A stretch of DNA of 64,000 nt from Providencia huaxiensis (lineage in GTDB: Bacteria > Pseudomonadota > Gammaproteobacteria > Enterobacterales > Enterobacteriaceae), in contig NZ_CP031123.2 of assembly GCF_002843235.3 (NCBI RefSeq), forward strand, positions 2,976,001-3,040,000, given 5' to 3'. The notes beneath the pieces are model-generated. The model did not search any database. It was not told the origin of the DNA and saw nothing but the letters and a program-made list of their open reading frames with translations. How positions within the stretch are numbered: position 1 is the stretch's first letter; the number at the start of each line of letters is the position of its first letter. The translations under genes and the position numbers were made by a program. Below, in pieces: positions 20,513 through 30,515 of the stretch.

Positions 20513-21111
20513 ATCTTCAACTTCACCAAAGGATTATAAACCAGTGCATCATTAAGATGATCTGGGGCGAAATGGGAATACCGCATTGTCATTTTAATAT
20601 CGGTATGGCCAAGGATTCTTTGTAATACTAAAATATTTCCACCGGACATCATAAAGTGAGATGCAAAGGTGTGCCGTAAGACATGCGATGACTGTCGTTC
20701 TGGTAACTCAATACCTGTACGTTTTAATGCAGAACGAAACGCAGAATAACAAGACTTAAATAACCGCTTAGAGCCTTTACCTTTCGGTAATTCTGCAATT
20801 AATTCTTCGCTGATAGGAATAGAACGGTTGCGCTTCCCTTTAGTCTTGGTATAAGTCACCGTATTATTGCGAATCTGTATGGCGGTTAAATTCTCAGCCT
20901 CTGACCACCTAGCCCCTGTCTCAGCGACACAGCGCACAACCAAATCAGCCGGAAAGTTATCTCTCTTGTATCTACCCGCAAGGCTACTAGAAGCCATTTC
21001 AAAGTGCTGTGCGAGCATCAGCTTAGAGCTGAAGCCGTATGCTTCAATGATACGACCAAGAACTGGTGCGCTTTCGCCAAACATCTCTAAATTAAATTTT
21101 CCCATAGCCAT
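20509..21111 (-). CDS. Chimera: CI-type repressor HTH domain fused to tyrosine-integrase catalytic domain
   Basis: Residues 1 to about 62 match the N-terminal DNA-binding domain of P2-group CI repressors (VLGRIIEAYGFSSK, SSSLAGRYKRDNFPADLVV). From about residue 60 it reads as the catalytic domain of a P2-type integrase (ETGARWSEAENLT to YSHFAPDHLNDAL). All tyrosine-recombinase residues are present: Arg68, Lys91 (probable), His143, Arg146, His169 and Tyr178. The integrase arm- and core-binding domains and the repressor C-terminus are absent. In P2 phages C and int are adjacent in the same direction, so a deletion across their boundary explains the in-frame fusion. The frame is intact, but recombinase activity is doubtful. 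No clear ribosome-binding site is seen; a second ATG lies at 21105. Confidence 0.8.
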   Translation of the reverse strand: MAMGKFNLEMFGESAPVLGRIIEAYGFSSKLMLAQHFEMASSSLAGRYKRDNFPADLVVRCVAETGARWSEAENLTAIQIRNNTVTYTKTKGKRNRSIPISEELIAELPKGKGSKRLFKSCYSAFRSALKRTGIELPERQSSHVLRHTFASHFMMSGGNILVLQRILGHTDIKMTMRYSHFAPDHLNDALVYNPLVKLKI

Positions 21112-21140
21112 TACGTCAAATTCGCTAAAAACTTAATTAG

Positions 21141-21190
21141 TTTAACTTATAGTTAAATGGGAAATAAAACCATCTTACTTTGTAGTTAAA
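21141..21190. promoter_or_regulatory. Two similar operator-like sites upstream of the CI-integrase chimera
   Basis: TTTAACTTATAGTTAAA (21141-21157) is a perfect 7-3-7 palindrome. CTTACTTTGTAGTTAAA (21174-21190) matches it at 13 of 17 positions and starts 33 bp later, about three helical turns. They lie 30-80 bases upstream of the gene whose N-terminus is a CI-type HTH domain. This is the arrangement expected for phage repressor operators; binding by this protein is inference. Confidence 0.5.
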
Positions 21191-21343
21191 AACCAATAAA
21201 ACTGGATGCGACCAGATAAAATACGAATAGGAAATTTTGCCTTATGAGATCTATAATTTCAATTAACATTCCGTCCCCTTACCTCACAGTTTAGGCATTT
21301 AGCCAACACTCAGGGCTTTCAAAATCGACCATCCGCGACATGA

Positions 21344-21811
21344 TTGCTAATAGTCACCCGAAATACCACCATTCAAGCCACCGATAAAACCATGGGACTG
21401 GGCACAGCAACATTACTGGCAGGCGCTATCCAACAGATAGCCGATGGTGATTACAGCATTGCATCAAAAGGTAGCTTAGTGGCCAGCATCGGCAAAAAAG
21501 CAGAGATTGATATTACCGAAGATATCACACTCACCATTGGCCAAAAGCTGATTGAAAAGGTAGGCGCACTTAAGCAGAGTATCGCGGGTACCAAACAAGA
21601 AATTATTGCACCGGTTGTTTGGATTGGTAGCCAAGAAATTAACGTGGCGCAGCTGATGATTGATACATTGGATATCGTGAAAGAGTTGGCCGAACTCACC
21701 GCCAACCACAGCCACCATAATACGGGAACCCCATTGAATGCCGATGCCATCAAAGGTACAGCAAGTAAATCAGATGGCTTGAAAGAAAAGTATCAGCCAG
21801 TTATTGGTTAA
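21344..21811 (+). CDS. Phage virion/baseplate-type protein fragment
   Basis: A 155-residue frame with repeated short beta-type segments (SIASKGSLVASIGKKAEIDITEDITLTIGQKL) and an end rich in His and Gly (TANHSHHNTGTPLNADAIKGTAS) that resembles the C-terminal part of phage baseplate, spike or VgrG-like proteins. The only start is TTG, with no ribosome-binding site, and the N-terminal domain expected of such proteins is missing, so this is most likely a 5'-truncated relic. It is followed by a good terminator at 21833. The exact family is not certain. Confidence 0.5.
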   Translation: MLIVTRNTTIQATDKTMGLGTATLLAGAIQQIADGDYSIASKGSLVASIGKKAEIDITEDITLTIGQKLIEKVGALKQSIAGTKQEIIAPVVWIGSQEINVAQLMIDTLDIVKELAELTANHSHHNTGTPLNADAIKGTASKSDGLKEKYQPVIG

Positions 21812-21832
21812 CACAATTTTAGTCCAACTCTT

Positions 21833-21854
21833 GCCCACAGCCGTGGGCTTTTTT
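21833..21854 (+). terminator. Intrinsic terminator after phage fragment
   Basis: GCCCAC-AGCC-GTGGGC followed by six T residues forms a typical Rho-independent terminator 20 bases after the stop of the phage virion fragment. Confidence 0.8.
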
Positions 21855-22307
21855 ATACCTGTAATTTAACAGCATGTAAGACAGCCTAAGCATTCCAGCC
21901 ATCAAACCACATCAAGCAACCTTTCATTTGGATCACATCAATAGCATGGCGCAGAGGCAACGCTACCCCACGAAATAAAGTCCTCTACCACGTAAAATGC
22001 ACTACACCGCACCCGCCTGCACAATTTGGATCTAAACTTTATTTCAGTTTTGAAATTCTACAAAACATATCGCCAAGCCGTGTCAGTGATGGGGAGTTAC
22101 AAATATACCGCTACTGAAATCTGTGAAAGGTTTTTCAGTTTTTTTCAGTAAAAGGATCGCAAAAAAGAGCCAGAATAAAAGTCAACACATTGAAACAAAA
22201 GGAAGTATTCTATTTTAAATGGGAAATAAAAGATTACCACAAACATCGCTGAATTTTAAAAAACCAGAAATGGTGCGGTGTTGCGGGATTTGAAAAACTG
22301 AAATCAG
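21855..22307. other. Prophage spacer with relic open stretch
   Basis: No gene with a start codon is seen. An open stretch in one plus-strand frame (21890-22117, 75 codons, no ATG, reading SIAWRRGNATPRNKVLYHV in its middle) looks like the tail of a lost phage gene, but I cannot name it. A TTTTTCAG direct duplication lies around 22130-22150. The rest is AT-rich and unassigned. Confidence 0.35.
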
Positions 22308-23147
22308 TTATACTTTTAGGTGGTTATATTCGAGGAGTGGTTTATTATGAGACATACTCTCCATTAACAATTTATACAACATTTCATCACAGAAAACACC
22401 ACTAAAATAATACCAACGATATAGGCAAACGTTAATTACCGTTGCATTCAATGGGTCGGGTAAATTATGTAATTTCCAATTGAACACATAATCAGTTGAG
22501 TTTAATTTGTCTGTATTATTTTTAATAATCGTTTCGTTTTTATCTATAAGTAAATTCAATTTGAAAAATTCAAGTACTTTATCATATGACGATTTTATTT
22601 CTTTTTCTTCTTCAGTCATCGGTTTAGCGAAACTGATATCGTCTCGAACATATCCAAAGAAATTAGAATAAGGGAAGAAGAAAATATGATTTTTAAACGT
22701 ATGTTTATTTAAATAGTAAAATAAACCGCGAAGCACTGATTCTTCAAACGTCTTGTAAGTTTTATTATCAATGTTAACGTGGTTATATGTTCTGCTTCCA
22801 AAGTAAATATGTTTATTTTCATTTAATTTAAAGAAAACAGGGTGCTCCGAAATTTTATTTATCTTTGAGTATGTGCGTGCTTTACCACTTATTATTTTTT
22901 CTAATACATTAGGTAATGCTTCATATGGTTTATATGGAGAGCATCCCATCAAAAAAACCCTCATGATTTCATCAATGTGAGATTTATCATTATTATGAAT
23001 TTCGCATGATGGAACTGTTATAAGGTTACTTCCTTTTGGAAAAAAACATTTAGGCGGGACGTGTTCTCTTGTGGTCGCAGGATTACCACAATAGTAACAA
23101 CGCTCTATATTTTCCATTACTTTATTCATAAGTGATTTGACCCACAT
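22308..23147 (-). CDS. HNH-type zinc-finger protein of unknown role
   Basis: The 279-residue product has near its N-terminus CYYCGNPATTREHVPPKCF followed by CEIHNNDKSHID. This is a CxxC, E-H-V-P, C-x-x-H-N pattern typical of HNH endonuclease-like domains. The rest is AT-coded, rich in Phe, Lys and Asn, and unrecognised. It sits at the tRNA-proximal end of the prophage remnant in reverse orientation, like a cargo gene. Nuclease or phage-defence function is plausible but unproven. The start is uncertain: ATGs at 23147, 23129 and 23117 are all in frame with no strong ribosome-binding site, and the last gives the most family-like N-terminus (MENIERCYYCG). Confidence 0.7.
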   Translation of the reverse strand: MWVKSLMNKVMENIERCYYCGNPATTREHVPPKCFFPKGSNLITVPSCEIHNNDKSHIDEIMRVFLMGCSPYKPYEALPNVLEKIISGKARTYSKINKISEHPVFFKLNENKHIYFGSRTYNHVNIDNKTYKTFEESVLRGLFYYLNKHTFKNHIFFFPYSNFFGYVRDDISFAKPMTEEEKEIKSSYDKVLEFFKLNLLIDKNETIIKNNTDKLNSTDYVFNWKLHNLPDPLNATVINVCLYRWYYFSGVFCDEMLYKLLMESMSHNKPLLEYNHLKV

Positions 23148-23226
23148 TTTATCATGAATGTAAATTAATTTAGTAGTGAGTATTCGACTACGTTAGTATC
23201 TCTGTCGCCATTTTGTCGCCATTGGC

Positions 23227-23336
23227 TTTTAGAAACAAAAAAGCCACTTGCTAAGAAGTGGCTTAATGCGCTGATTTAACAGCTAAAATTTGGTGGCCCC
23301 TACTGGACTTGAACCAGTGACCAATCGATTATGAGT
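23227..23336 (-). repeat. Right attachment-site repeat overlapping tRNA-Ile
   Basis: This 110-base stretch repeats 19249-19360. It includes the 3' part of the intact tRNA-Ile(CAU), from the anticodon loop on, plus the downstream terminator. Compared with the left copy, the first T-stem pair is A-T instead of G-C, with both partners changed. The intact tRNA therefore probably uses the 3' half supplied by the element. Confidence 0.8.
23233..23264 (-). terminator. tRNA-Ile terminator
   Basis: On the minus strand AAGCCACTT, a 6-base loop and AAGTGGCTT, followed by a run of T, forms a Rho-independent terminator 26 bases after the tRNA CCA end. A second copy lies in the left repeat at 19255-19288. 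Confidence 0.8.
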
Positions 23337-23367
23337 CGACTGCTCTAACCAACTGAGCTAAGGGGCC
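23291..23367 (-). tRNA. tRNA-Ile (CAU anticodon, lysidine type)
   Basis: The minus strand gives a complete 77-base cloverleaf: acceptor GGCCCCT paired with AGGGGCC, D-arm AGCTCAGTTGGTTAGAGCA, anticodon arm GTCGA-CTCATAA-TCGAT, T-arm ACTGG-TTCAAGT-CCAGT, and encoded CCA. The CAT anticodon and closeness to E. coli ileX identify the minor isoleucine tRNA, whose C34 is converted to lysidine so that it reads AUA. It is the integration target of the adjacent prophage remnant. Confidence 0.95.
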
Positions 23368-23726
23368 AAAGTGGAGAGGATTATACGTGTAGTTTTAGCT
23401 TAGGTCTAGTGTTTCGAAACCGTATGATGAAATTGTGTTCAACCTAGTTACCTTTCTTATAATTCAATGCGATAGCACAGGCTATTACTATCATTCGAAC
23501 GTCGTTTTTTGCAATTTGAATGAGCCCTGCTATTTTTTATTTAAATCACTTTCTCGCACTTTATCTATATTTAACTCTCACCAATATCAAATTAACAATA
23601 AAAACAACATCATAATTGCAATCAATTTTATTAAAAATTCTTTATTCAAACAATTGATATAGAACAATATTTTTTATATTCAAATCTCACAATATGGTCT
23701 ATAGATAATTCGCATATAGGACAATA
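23368..23726. other. Intergenic region between tRNA-Ile and the DapB-like gene
   Basis: This AT-rich stretch must hold the tRNA promoter (leftward) and the promoter of the rightward oxidoreductase gene. I see no convincing gene in it. AGGA lies 6 bases before the ATG at 23727. Confidence 0.5.
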
Positions 23727-24800
23727 ATGATGAAAAAAGTACGTGCAGTTCAATATGGTTGCGGAAAAATGGGTAAATTTTTGATCCGTTACTTGCAAGA
23801 GCATGGTGCTGAAGTTGTGGCGGCTTTTGATATCAATGAAGCCGTTATTGGCAAAGATATAGGTGAAATTGCAGGAACGACGCCAACAGGGGTAAAAGTA
23901 CAGCCGCTACATGAAGCAGATAAAACCCTCGAAACCTTAAAGCCTGATGTTGGCATCATCGCAACATTGAGTACCATGGCTGATTTAGAAGACGCATTCT
24001 CCCTATTTGCTCGTCATGGTGTAAACGCCATTTCAACCGGAGAAGAAGCTCTTTACCCATGGAATTCATCACCTGAAATTACACAAAAGCTTGATGCATT
24101 AGCCAAAGAAAACAATTGTACCCTTGCGGGCAGTGGCTACCCTGATATGTATTGGGGCGTACTCATTGACACCTTAGCAGGCTCCATGCACAAATTGGTG
24201 AAAATTAAAGGTTCTAGCTGCTATAACGTTGAAGATTACGGTATCGCTCTTGCTGTCGGTCACGGTGCGGGTTTAACTGTTGATGAGTTCGACAAACAAA
24301 TTGGTAACTATAATGACTTACCTTACGATGTTATTTCGCAGAAAATCGAAAGCGGTGAATATGCACCACCGTATATGTGGACACAAAACGGCTGGCTATG
24401 TAGCCGCCTTGGGTTAACGATCACCAGCCAAACTCAGCGCTGTGTACCGCAAATTGCCCAGCAAGATATTTACTCCGAAACGCTCAAAATGACCGTTAAA
24501 AAAGGCGATGTCTTAGGCTTATCTGCAGTGGTGATCACCGAAACCGCAGAAGGTATTACCCTCGAAACAGAGTGTATTGGGAAAATCTTAACAACGGGTG
24601 AGTGTGATAAAAATAGCTGGCAGTTAATTGGTGAACCCGACACCTCAATTGAGGTGAATAACCCAGCAACCGTAGAATTAACCTGTGCAAATTTAGTGAA
24701 CCGCATTCCTGCACTGATTAATAGCCCAGCAGGCTATACCACCACAGAAAAAATGCCCAATAATGTATTTATGACCAAACCAATGCATGAGTATTTATAG
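23727..24800 (+). CDS. DapB-like NAD(P)-dependent dehydrogenase (2,4-diaminopentanoate dehydrogenase-like)
   Basis: The 357-residue protein has an N-terminal Rossmann fold (VQYGCGKMGKFLIRYLQEHG) and the overall layout of dihydrodipicolinate-reductase-like enzymes, with a long substrate domain starting near SGYPDMYWG. It most resembles the clostridial 2,4-diaminopentanoate dehydrogenase (Ord) group, which acts in ornithine breakdown, but no other ord genes are nearby, so the substrate is unknown. It stands alone between the tRNA and a convergent acetyltransferase. An ATGATG start is preceded by AGGA. Identity as an NAD(P)-linked oxidoreductase is firm; the specific reaction is not. Confidence 0.7.
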   Translation: MMKKVRAVQYGCGKMGKFLIRYLQEHGAEVVAAFDINEAVIGKDIGEIAGTTPTGVKVQPLHEADKTLETLKPDVGIIATLSTMADLEDAFSLFARHGVNAISTGEEALYPWNSSPEITQKLDALAKENNCTLAGSGYPDMYWGVLIDTLAGSMHKLVKIKGSSCYNVEDYGIALAVGHGAGLTVDEFDKQIGNYNDLPYDVISQKIESGEYAPPYMWTQNGWLCSRLGLTITSQTQRCVPQIAQQDIYSETLKMTVKKGDVLGLSAVVITETAEGITLETECIGKILTTGECDKNSWQLIGEPDTSIEVNNPATVELTCANLVNRIPALINSPAGYTTTEKMPNNVFMTKPMHEYL

Positions 24801-24808
24801 CTAACATT

Positions 24809-24832
24809 GCCCACCTTTCGGTGGGCTATTTC
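24809..24832 (+). terminator. Terminator between convergent genes
   Basis: GCCCACC-TTTC-GGTGGGC forms a stable hairpin 9 bases after the dehydrogenase stop, followed by a short T-rich stretch. It lies before the 3' end of the convergent acetyltransferase gene. Confidence 0.65.
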
Positions 24833-24845
24833 CCCACACCTAGCC

Positions 24846-25445
24846 TTAGCGCGGTTTTACCATCTGCCATTCTAAGTGGTGTTTTATCGACGGCCATTCT
24901 GACTCGATAATGCTATATACGCAGCTATCACGCAGTTCACCCGTTTTAGTTTTCATATGATTACGCAAGATACCATCGAGCTTAGCCCCTAAACGTTCAA
25001 TGGCACGGCGACTTTGGCTATTTAAAAAATGTGTACGAAACTCCACTGCAACGCAGTCTAATTCCTCAAAGGCATGTTTTAACAGCAAATATTTAGCCTC
25101 TGTATTTAATGCGGTACGTTGCACCTCTATTCCATACCAAGTGGCCCCGATTTCAACCCGCCTTACTGCATGGTCCACACGGTTATAAGAAGTAATACCC
25201 ACTGGTTTATCGCTTCGTTTATCGATCACCACAAAAGGTAAACATTCCTTTTTCTTGAAATTTTCCAGGCGCTTTTCCACATCTTGAGAGAAATGCTCAG
25301 GCTCAGGCACTAAGGCATACCACAAATTATGCAGCCCATCTCGCCGAATGATATCTGCCAGTTCGACGTCATATTGGTGAGATAGAGGTTCAAGGCGAAC
25401 GTATTCACCTTCTAAAGTAATAGCTTGGCAAATCTCTTTCATCAT
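24846..25445 (-). CDS. GNAT-family N-acetyltransferase
   Basis: This 199-residue protein reads as a RimJ/RimL-type GNAT enzyme: LEGEYVRLEPLS at the N-terminus, PVGITSYNRVDHAVRRVEIGATWYG in the middle and a C-terminal region with NSQSRRAIERLGAKLDGILR typical of acetyl-CoA-binding folds in this group. The substrate is not evident. AGGGAAACC lies just before the ATG at 25445. It is convergent with the dehydrogenase and divergent from fadH. Confidence 0.8.
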   Translation of the reverse strand: MMKEICQAITLEGEYVRLEPLSHQYDVELADIIRRDGLHNLWYALVPEPEHFSQDVEKRLENFKKKECLPFVVIDKRSDKPVGITSYNRVDHAVRRVEIGATWYGIEVQRTALNTEAKYLLLKHAFEELDCVAVEFRTHFLNSQSRRAIERLGAKLDGILRNHMKTKTGELRDSCVYSIIESEWPSIKHHLEWQMVKPR

Positions 25446-25559
25446 GGTTTCCCTATATTGCTCTTTATGCTGTGTGTTTCTTTTTTTAATCTCTTTTTAT
25501 GACATAAAAACAAAAAAACACCTATTTTTTTATGACACTCAGCTATTTAACCGAAAACA

Positions 25560-25575
25560 TATGATAAAAATCACA
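25560..25575 (+). promoter_or_regulatory. CRP-like site upstream of fadH
   Basis: TATGA-N6-TCACA matches the CRP consensus TGTGA-N6-TCACA at 9 of 10 core positions. It lies about 90 bases before the fadH start. cAMP-CRP control fits a fatty-acid oxidation gene. The match alone is suggestive, not proof. Confidence 0.4.
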
Positions 25576-25621
25576 AAATTTTAACATCTTTACCAAATTA
25601 CCCCTTCATTACGCTACAGTT

Positions 25622-27687
<2,066 letters not shown>

Positions 27688-27738
27688 TTTTTCTGCTCCG
27701 TTGTTCGGGATTTTCGCTAGGATTTATCACATATCCCA

Positions 27739-27776
27739 AAAAAAAGGCAGAGATTGCTTTCACAGTCCCTGCCCTT
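27739..27776 (-). terminator. sstT terminator
   Basis: On the minus strand an 8-bp stem (GGCAGGGA with TCTCTGCC, one G-U pair) is followed by eight T residues, a Rho-independent terminator just past the sstT stop. fadH ends on the other side. Confidence 0.7.
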
Positions 27777-27792
27777 CTTTTGGTTCACACAA

Positions 27793-29046
27793 TTAATCGC
27801 GGTGAGATAACCGTGCTTCAGCGTTAGCCAGTTTTTCATCTTCCGCTATGCACACAGCCGCAGTAAATAACACGTCAGTTGAAGAGTTAAGCGCTGTTTC
27901 GACCGAATCCTGTAACACGCCAATCATCACACCAACCGCAACCACTTGCATCGCAATCTCATTTGAAATACCAAACATGTTACAAGCTAATGGGATCAGT
28001 AACAGTGAGCCGCCCGCAACCCCAGAAGCGCCACACGCACAGACTGCGGCCACTACACTTAATAGTAATGCTGTTGGGATATCAACAGGAATACCTAAAG
28101 TGTGTACCGCGGCTAACGTCAGCACTGTAATCGTTACCGCTGCGCCTGCCATATTGATGGTTGCGCCTAATGGGATAGAAACAGAGTAGGTATCTTCGTG
28201 CAGATTCATACGACGGCACATCCCCATATTCACAGGAATATTTGCTGCGGAACTACGCGTAAAGAATGCCGTTACCCCGCTTTCACGTAAGCAAGCTAAA
28301 ACTAATGGGTATGGGTTGCGCTTCATTTTCCAATAGACAATCAGTGGGTTAACAACCAAAGCAACGATCAACATACAGCCAATTAAAACTGCGAGAACGT
28401 GGATATAACCTTTTAAGGTTGAAAAACCTGTCGTTGCGATAGTTGAAGCAACCAAGCCAAAAATCCCTAAAGGCGCTAAGCGGATCACAACACGTACCAG
28501 CTGTGTTACTGCATTAGAAAAATCATGAACTAAATTTTTTGTGGTTTCATTTGCATGGCGCAGTGCAATACCCAACCCAATCGCCCACGCTAAAATACCA
28601 ATATAATTGCCCTTAATCAGTGCATCGATAGGGTTCGCAAATATATTGATTAGCAAACCTTTTAACACTTCAGCAATATTTCCCGGAGGATTTAGCTGTG
28701 TATCACCGACCACTAACACTAAATTTGATGGAAATAGGAAAGAACCAATAACGGCGACAACCGCGGCAAAAAATGTTCCCAAAATATATAAGACCAGTAT
28801 GGGTTTGATATTGGTTTTTTGCCCTTGGCGGTGGTTAGCAATGGATGACATCACTAACACCCATACTAATACAGGCGCAACAGCCTTTAATGCACTAACG
28901 AATAAATCCCCTAACAACCCGACATTTTTTGCAGCAGATGGCCATAACCATGCAAGCAAAATACCTGCTATCAAGCCAACCAGTATCTGCTTGACTAGAC
29001 TACCTTGGCTAATAACTCGCCATAACCCTGTTTTATTTGTATCCAT
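27793..29046 (-). CDS. sstT: Na+/serine-threonine symporter SstT
   Basis: This 417-residue dicarboxylate/amino acid:cation symporter family protein has about eight to ten hydrophobic segments and the family motifs [14 protein letters not shown] (serine-rich re-entrant loop) and [14 protein letters not shown]. It imports serine and threonine with sodium in the inner membrane. It is close to alx, as in E. coli, where sstT is also the alx neighbour. Length and motifs are intact. Confidence 0.95.
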   Translation of the reverse strand: MDTNKTGLWRVISQGSLVKQILVGLIAGILLAWLWPSAAKNVGLLGDLFVSALKAVAPVLVWVLVMSSIANHRQGQKTNIKPILVLYILGTFFAAVVAVIGSFLFPSNLVLVVGDTQLNPPGNIAEVLKGLLINIFANPIDALIKGNYIGILAWAIGLGIALRHANETTKNLVHDFSNAVTQLVRVVIRLAPLGIFGLVASTIATTGFSTLKGYIHVLAVLIGCMLIVALVVNPLIVYWKMKRNPYPLVLACLRESGVTAFFTRSSAANIPVNMGMCRRMNLHEDTYSVSIPLGATINMAGAAVTITVLTLAAVHTLGIPVDIPTALLLSVVAAVCACGASGVAGGSLLLIPLACNMFGISNEIAMQVVAVGVMIGVLQDSVETALNSSTDVLFTAAVCIAEDEKLANAEARLSHRD

Positions 29047-29258
29047 AATAGACCTATATTATTTATCTTTATTAGGAATTAAATGTGTTTGCACAGCAAG
29101 TATAAGGAATAATAGTCGCCTGAAAAGGCAATTATTCAAAATATACACAATGATTGATTTTGTTTAACAAACATTTTACATAACTGTGATCTCAATAGAG
29201 TTTTGTTTCTTATAGTAGAATGGCATGAGCAAAATGGTTGAGTGTTTTCAGAGGGTTA

Positions 29259-29292
29259 AAAAAAATCCCCTGCTTTTACAGCAGAGGATTTA
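29259..29292 (-). terminator. alx terminator
   Basis: On the minus strand AATCCTCTGC, a 7-base loop and GCAGGGGATT, followed by a run of T, forms a strong intrinsic terminator 28 bases beyond the alx stop. Confidence 0.8.
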
Positions 29293-29319
29293 AAAAATGA
29301 AAAAAATGAAAAAGGTAAA

Positions 29320-30279
29320 TTAATTTTTTGCTTCGTTGCGTTTATTAACAATAGCATTAATAACTAGCGTTACGACTAAGATTGACGCAATCACGCCCAA
29401 TGAAATCGGTGTTGGGATGTGGAAAATATCAATCAATAGCATTTTTATACCGATAAAGCTTAAAATCACCGCTAAACCGTATTTTAGCATTGAGAATTTC
29501 TCAGCAACCCCAGACAACAAGAAGTACATGGCACGCAGGCCTAAAATAGCAAATAAATTCGATGTTAAAACAATGAATGGGTCAGTTGTTACCGCAAAAA
29601 TAGCGGGTATGCTGTCCACTGCAAATATCACATCACTAATCTCAACTAAGATCAGTACTAAAATAAGTGGGGTCGCAAATAAAATGCCATTACGTTTAAT
29701 GAAGAATTTTTCACCATGTAATTCATCTGTCATGCGTAAATGAGAACGAACCCATTTGACTAACGGTTTATCTGTAATTGGCGAGTCATCTTCTTTAGCA
29801 AAAGCCATTTTCAAACCCGTAAATAGCAAGAACAAGCCAAATACATATAAAATCCAGCTAAATTGTGTGACTAACCAACTACCTGCAAAAATCATAATCG
29901 TACGAAGTACGATAGCGCCCAATACTCCATAAACCAACACGCGACGCTGTAAATTGGCTGGGATCGCGAAATAACTAAATAACATTAACCAGACGAATAC
30001 GTTATCGACAGCTAATGCTTTTTCTAATAAATAACCCGTTAAGAACGCCATGGTTTGGCTATCGGCAAACTCACGTCCTACGTTCTCATTAAGATACCAC
30101 CAAAAGCCTGCTGCAAAGAGCAGTGAAAGTGTTACCCACACGATACTCCAAGCCGCAGCTTGTTTCATCGACATTGCTTGGCCTTTGTGTTTCCCTTGCC
30201 AGAACAAATCAATGAGTAACATAAGTAAAATAATAACGGCAAAACTACCCCATAAAATTGGGTTACCAACTGAGTGCAT
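29320..30279 (-). CDS. alx: TerC-family manganese exporter Alx
   Basis: The 319-residue membrane protein has the TerC-family acidic motifs in helices ([12 protein letters not shown] and [12 protein letters not shown]) and aligns along its length with E. coli Alx. Alx exports Mn2+ and is induced at alkaline pH through a riboswitch. The ATG at 30279 is preferred to an upstream TTG because AGGGAAAGGA lies just before it and E. coli Alx starts at the same residues. A yybP-ykoY-type leader and a terminator-like hairpin precede it. Confidence 0.93.
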   Translation of the reverse strand: MHSVGNPILWGSFAVIILLMLLIDLFWQGKHKGQAMSMKQAAAWSIVWVTLSLLFAAGFWWYLNENVGREFADSQTMAFLTGYLLEKALAVDNVFVWLMLFSYFAIPANLQRRVLVYGVLGAIVLRTIMIFAGSWLVTQFSWILYVFGLFLLFTGLKMAFAKEDDSPITDKPLVKWVRSHLRMTDELHGEKFFIKRNGILFATPLILVLILVEISDVIFAVDSIPAIFAVTTDPFIVLTSNLFAILGLRAMYFLLSGVAEKFSMLKYGLAVILSFIGIKMLLIDIFHIPTPISLGVIASILVVTLVINAIVNKRNEAKN

Positions 30280-30297
30280 TTTCCTTTCCCTTAAAAA

Positions 30298-30333
30298 CAA
30301 AAAACGGCTGATATCCAGAAGACATCAGCCGCT
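30298..30333 (-). terminator. Riboswitch-associated terminator-like hairpin in the alx leader
   Basis: Between the riboswitch and the alx ribosome-binding site the minus strand reads CGGCTGAT, an 11-base loop, ATCAGCCG, then TTTTTTGTTTTT. This has all features of an intrinsic terminator and could be the expression platform for transcriptional control by manganese or pH. Confidence 0.7.
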
Positions 30334-30384
30334 TAAAATTCGTTAACCACAAGTTATTTCTTTTGGTTGTAAATTATGAGCAAA

Positions 30385-30515
30385 CCCCGCCTTCTGGCAA
30401 GGTCTCACTTACAACACAAACACCCCAAAAATAGGGAACTGTGGTGCTCGGCTACCGGGTGTAATATGTACACCGTAATGACGATAAACCGACAAGAAGA
30501 AGTTACTCCCCTTTG
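30385..30515 (-). promoter_or_regulatory. yybP-ykoY manganese riboswitch (alx PRE element)
   Basis: The minus-strand leader of alx has the signature elements of the yybP-ykoY class: GGGGAGTA at the 5' side, CCGGTAGCCGAGCACC in the centre and GTAAGTGAGACCTTGCC with the complementary GGCGGGGTTTG at the 3' side. E. coli alx carries the same element, which senses Mn2+ and responds to alkaline pH. The ends are approximate. Confidence 0.9.

Larger units (their letters stand above)
19361..23290. mobile_element. P2-like prophage remnant in tRNA-Ile(CAU)
   Basis: About 4 kb lie between two direct repeats that contain the 3' part of tRNA-Ile(CAU). The contents fit a decayed P2-type prophage: a gene with the CI-type HTH start and an integrase catalytic end near the left repeat, a virion-protein fragment, and two cargo-like genes (a membrane protein and an HNH-type protein) next to the two repeats. 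The DNA is more AT-rich than the flanks in the cargo genes. No replication, packaging or lysis genes remain, so it is not self-mobile. Confidence 0.8.

Noticed and set aside
23435..23662. 75-codon open frame between the tRNA and the dehydrogenase
   Set aside because: No ribosome-binding site, AT-driven composition and no recognisable features.
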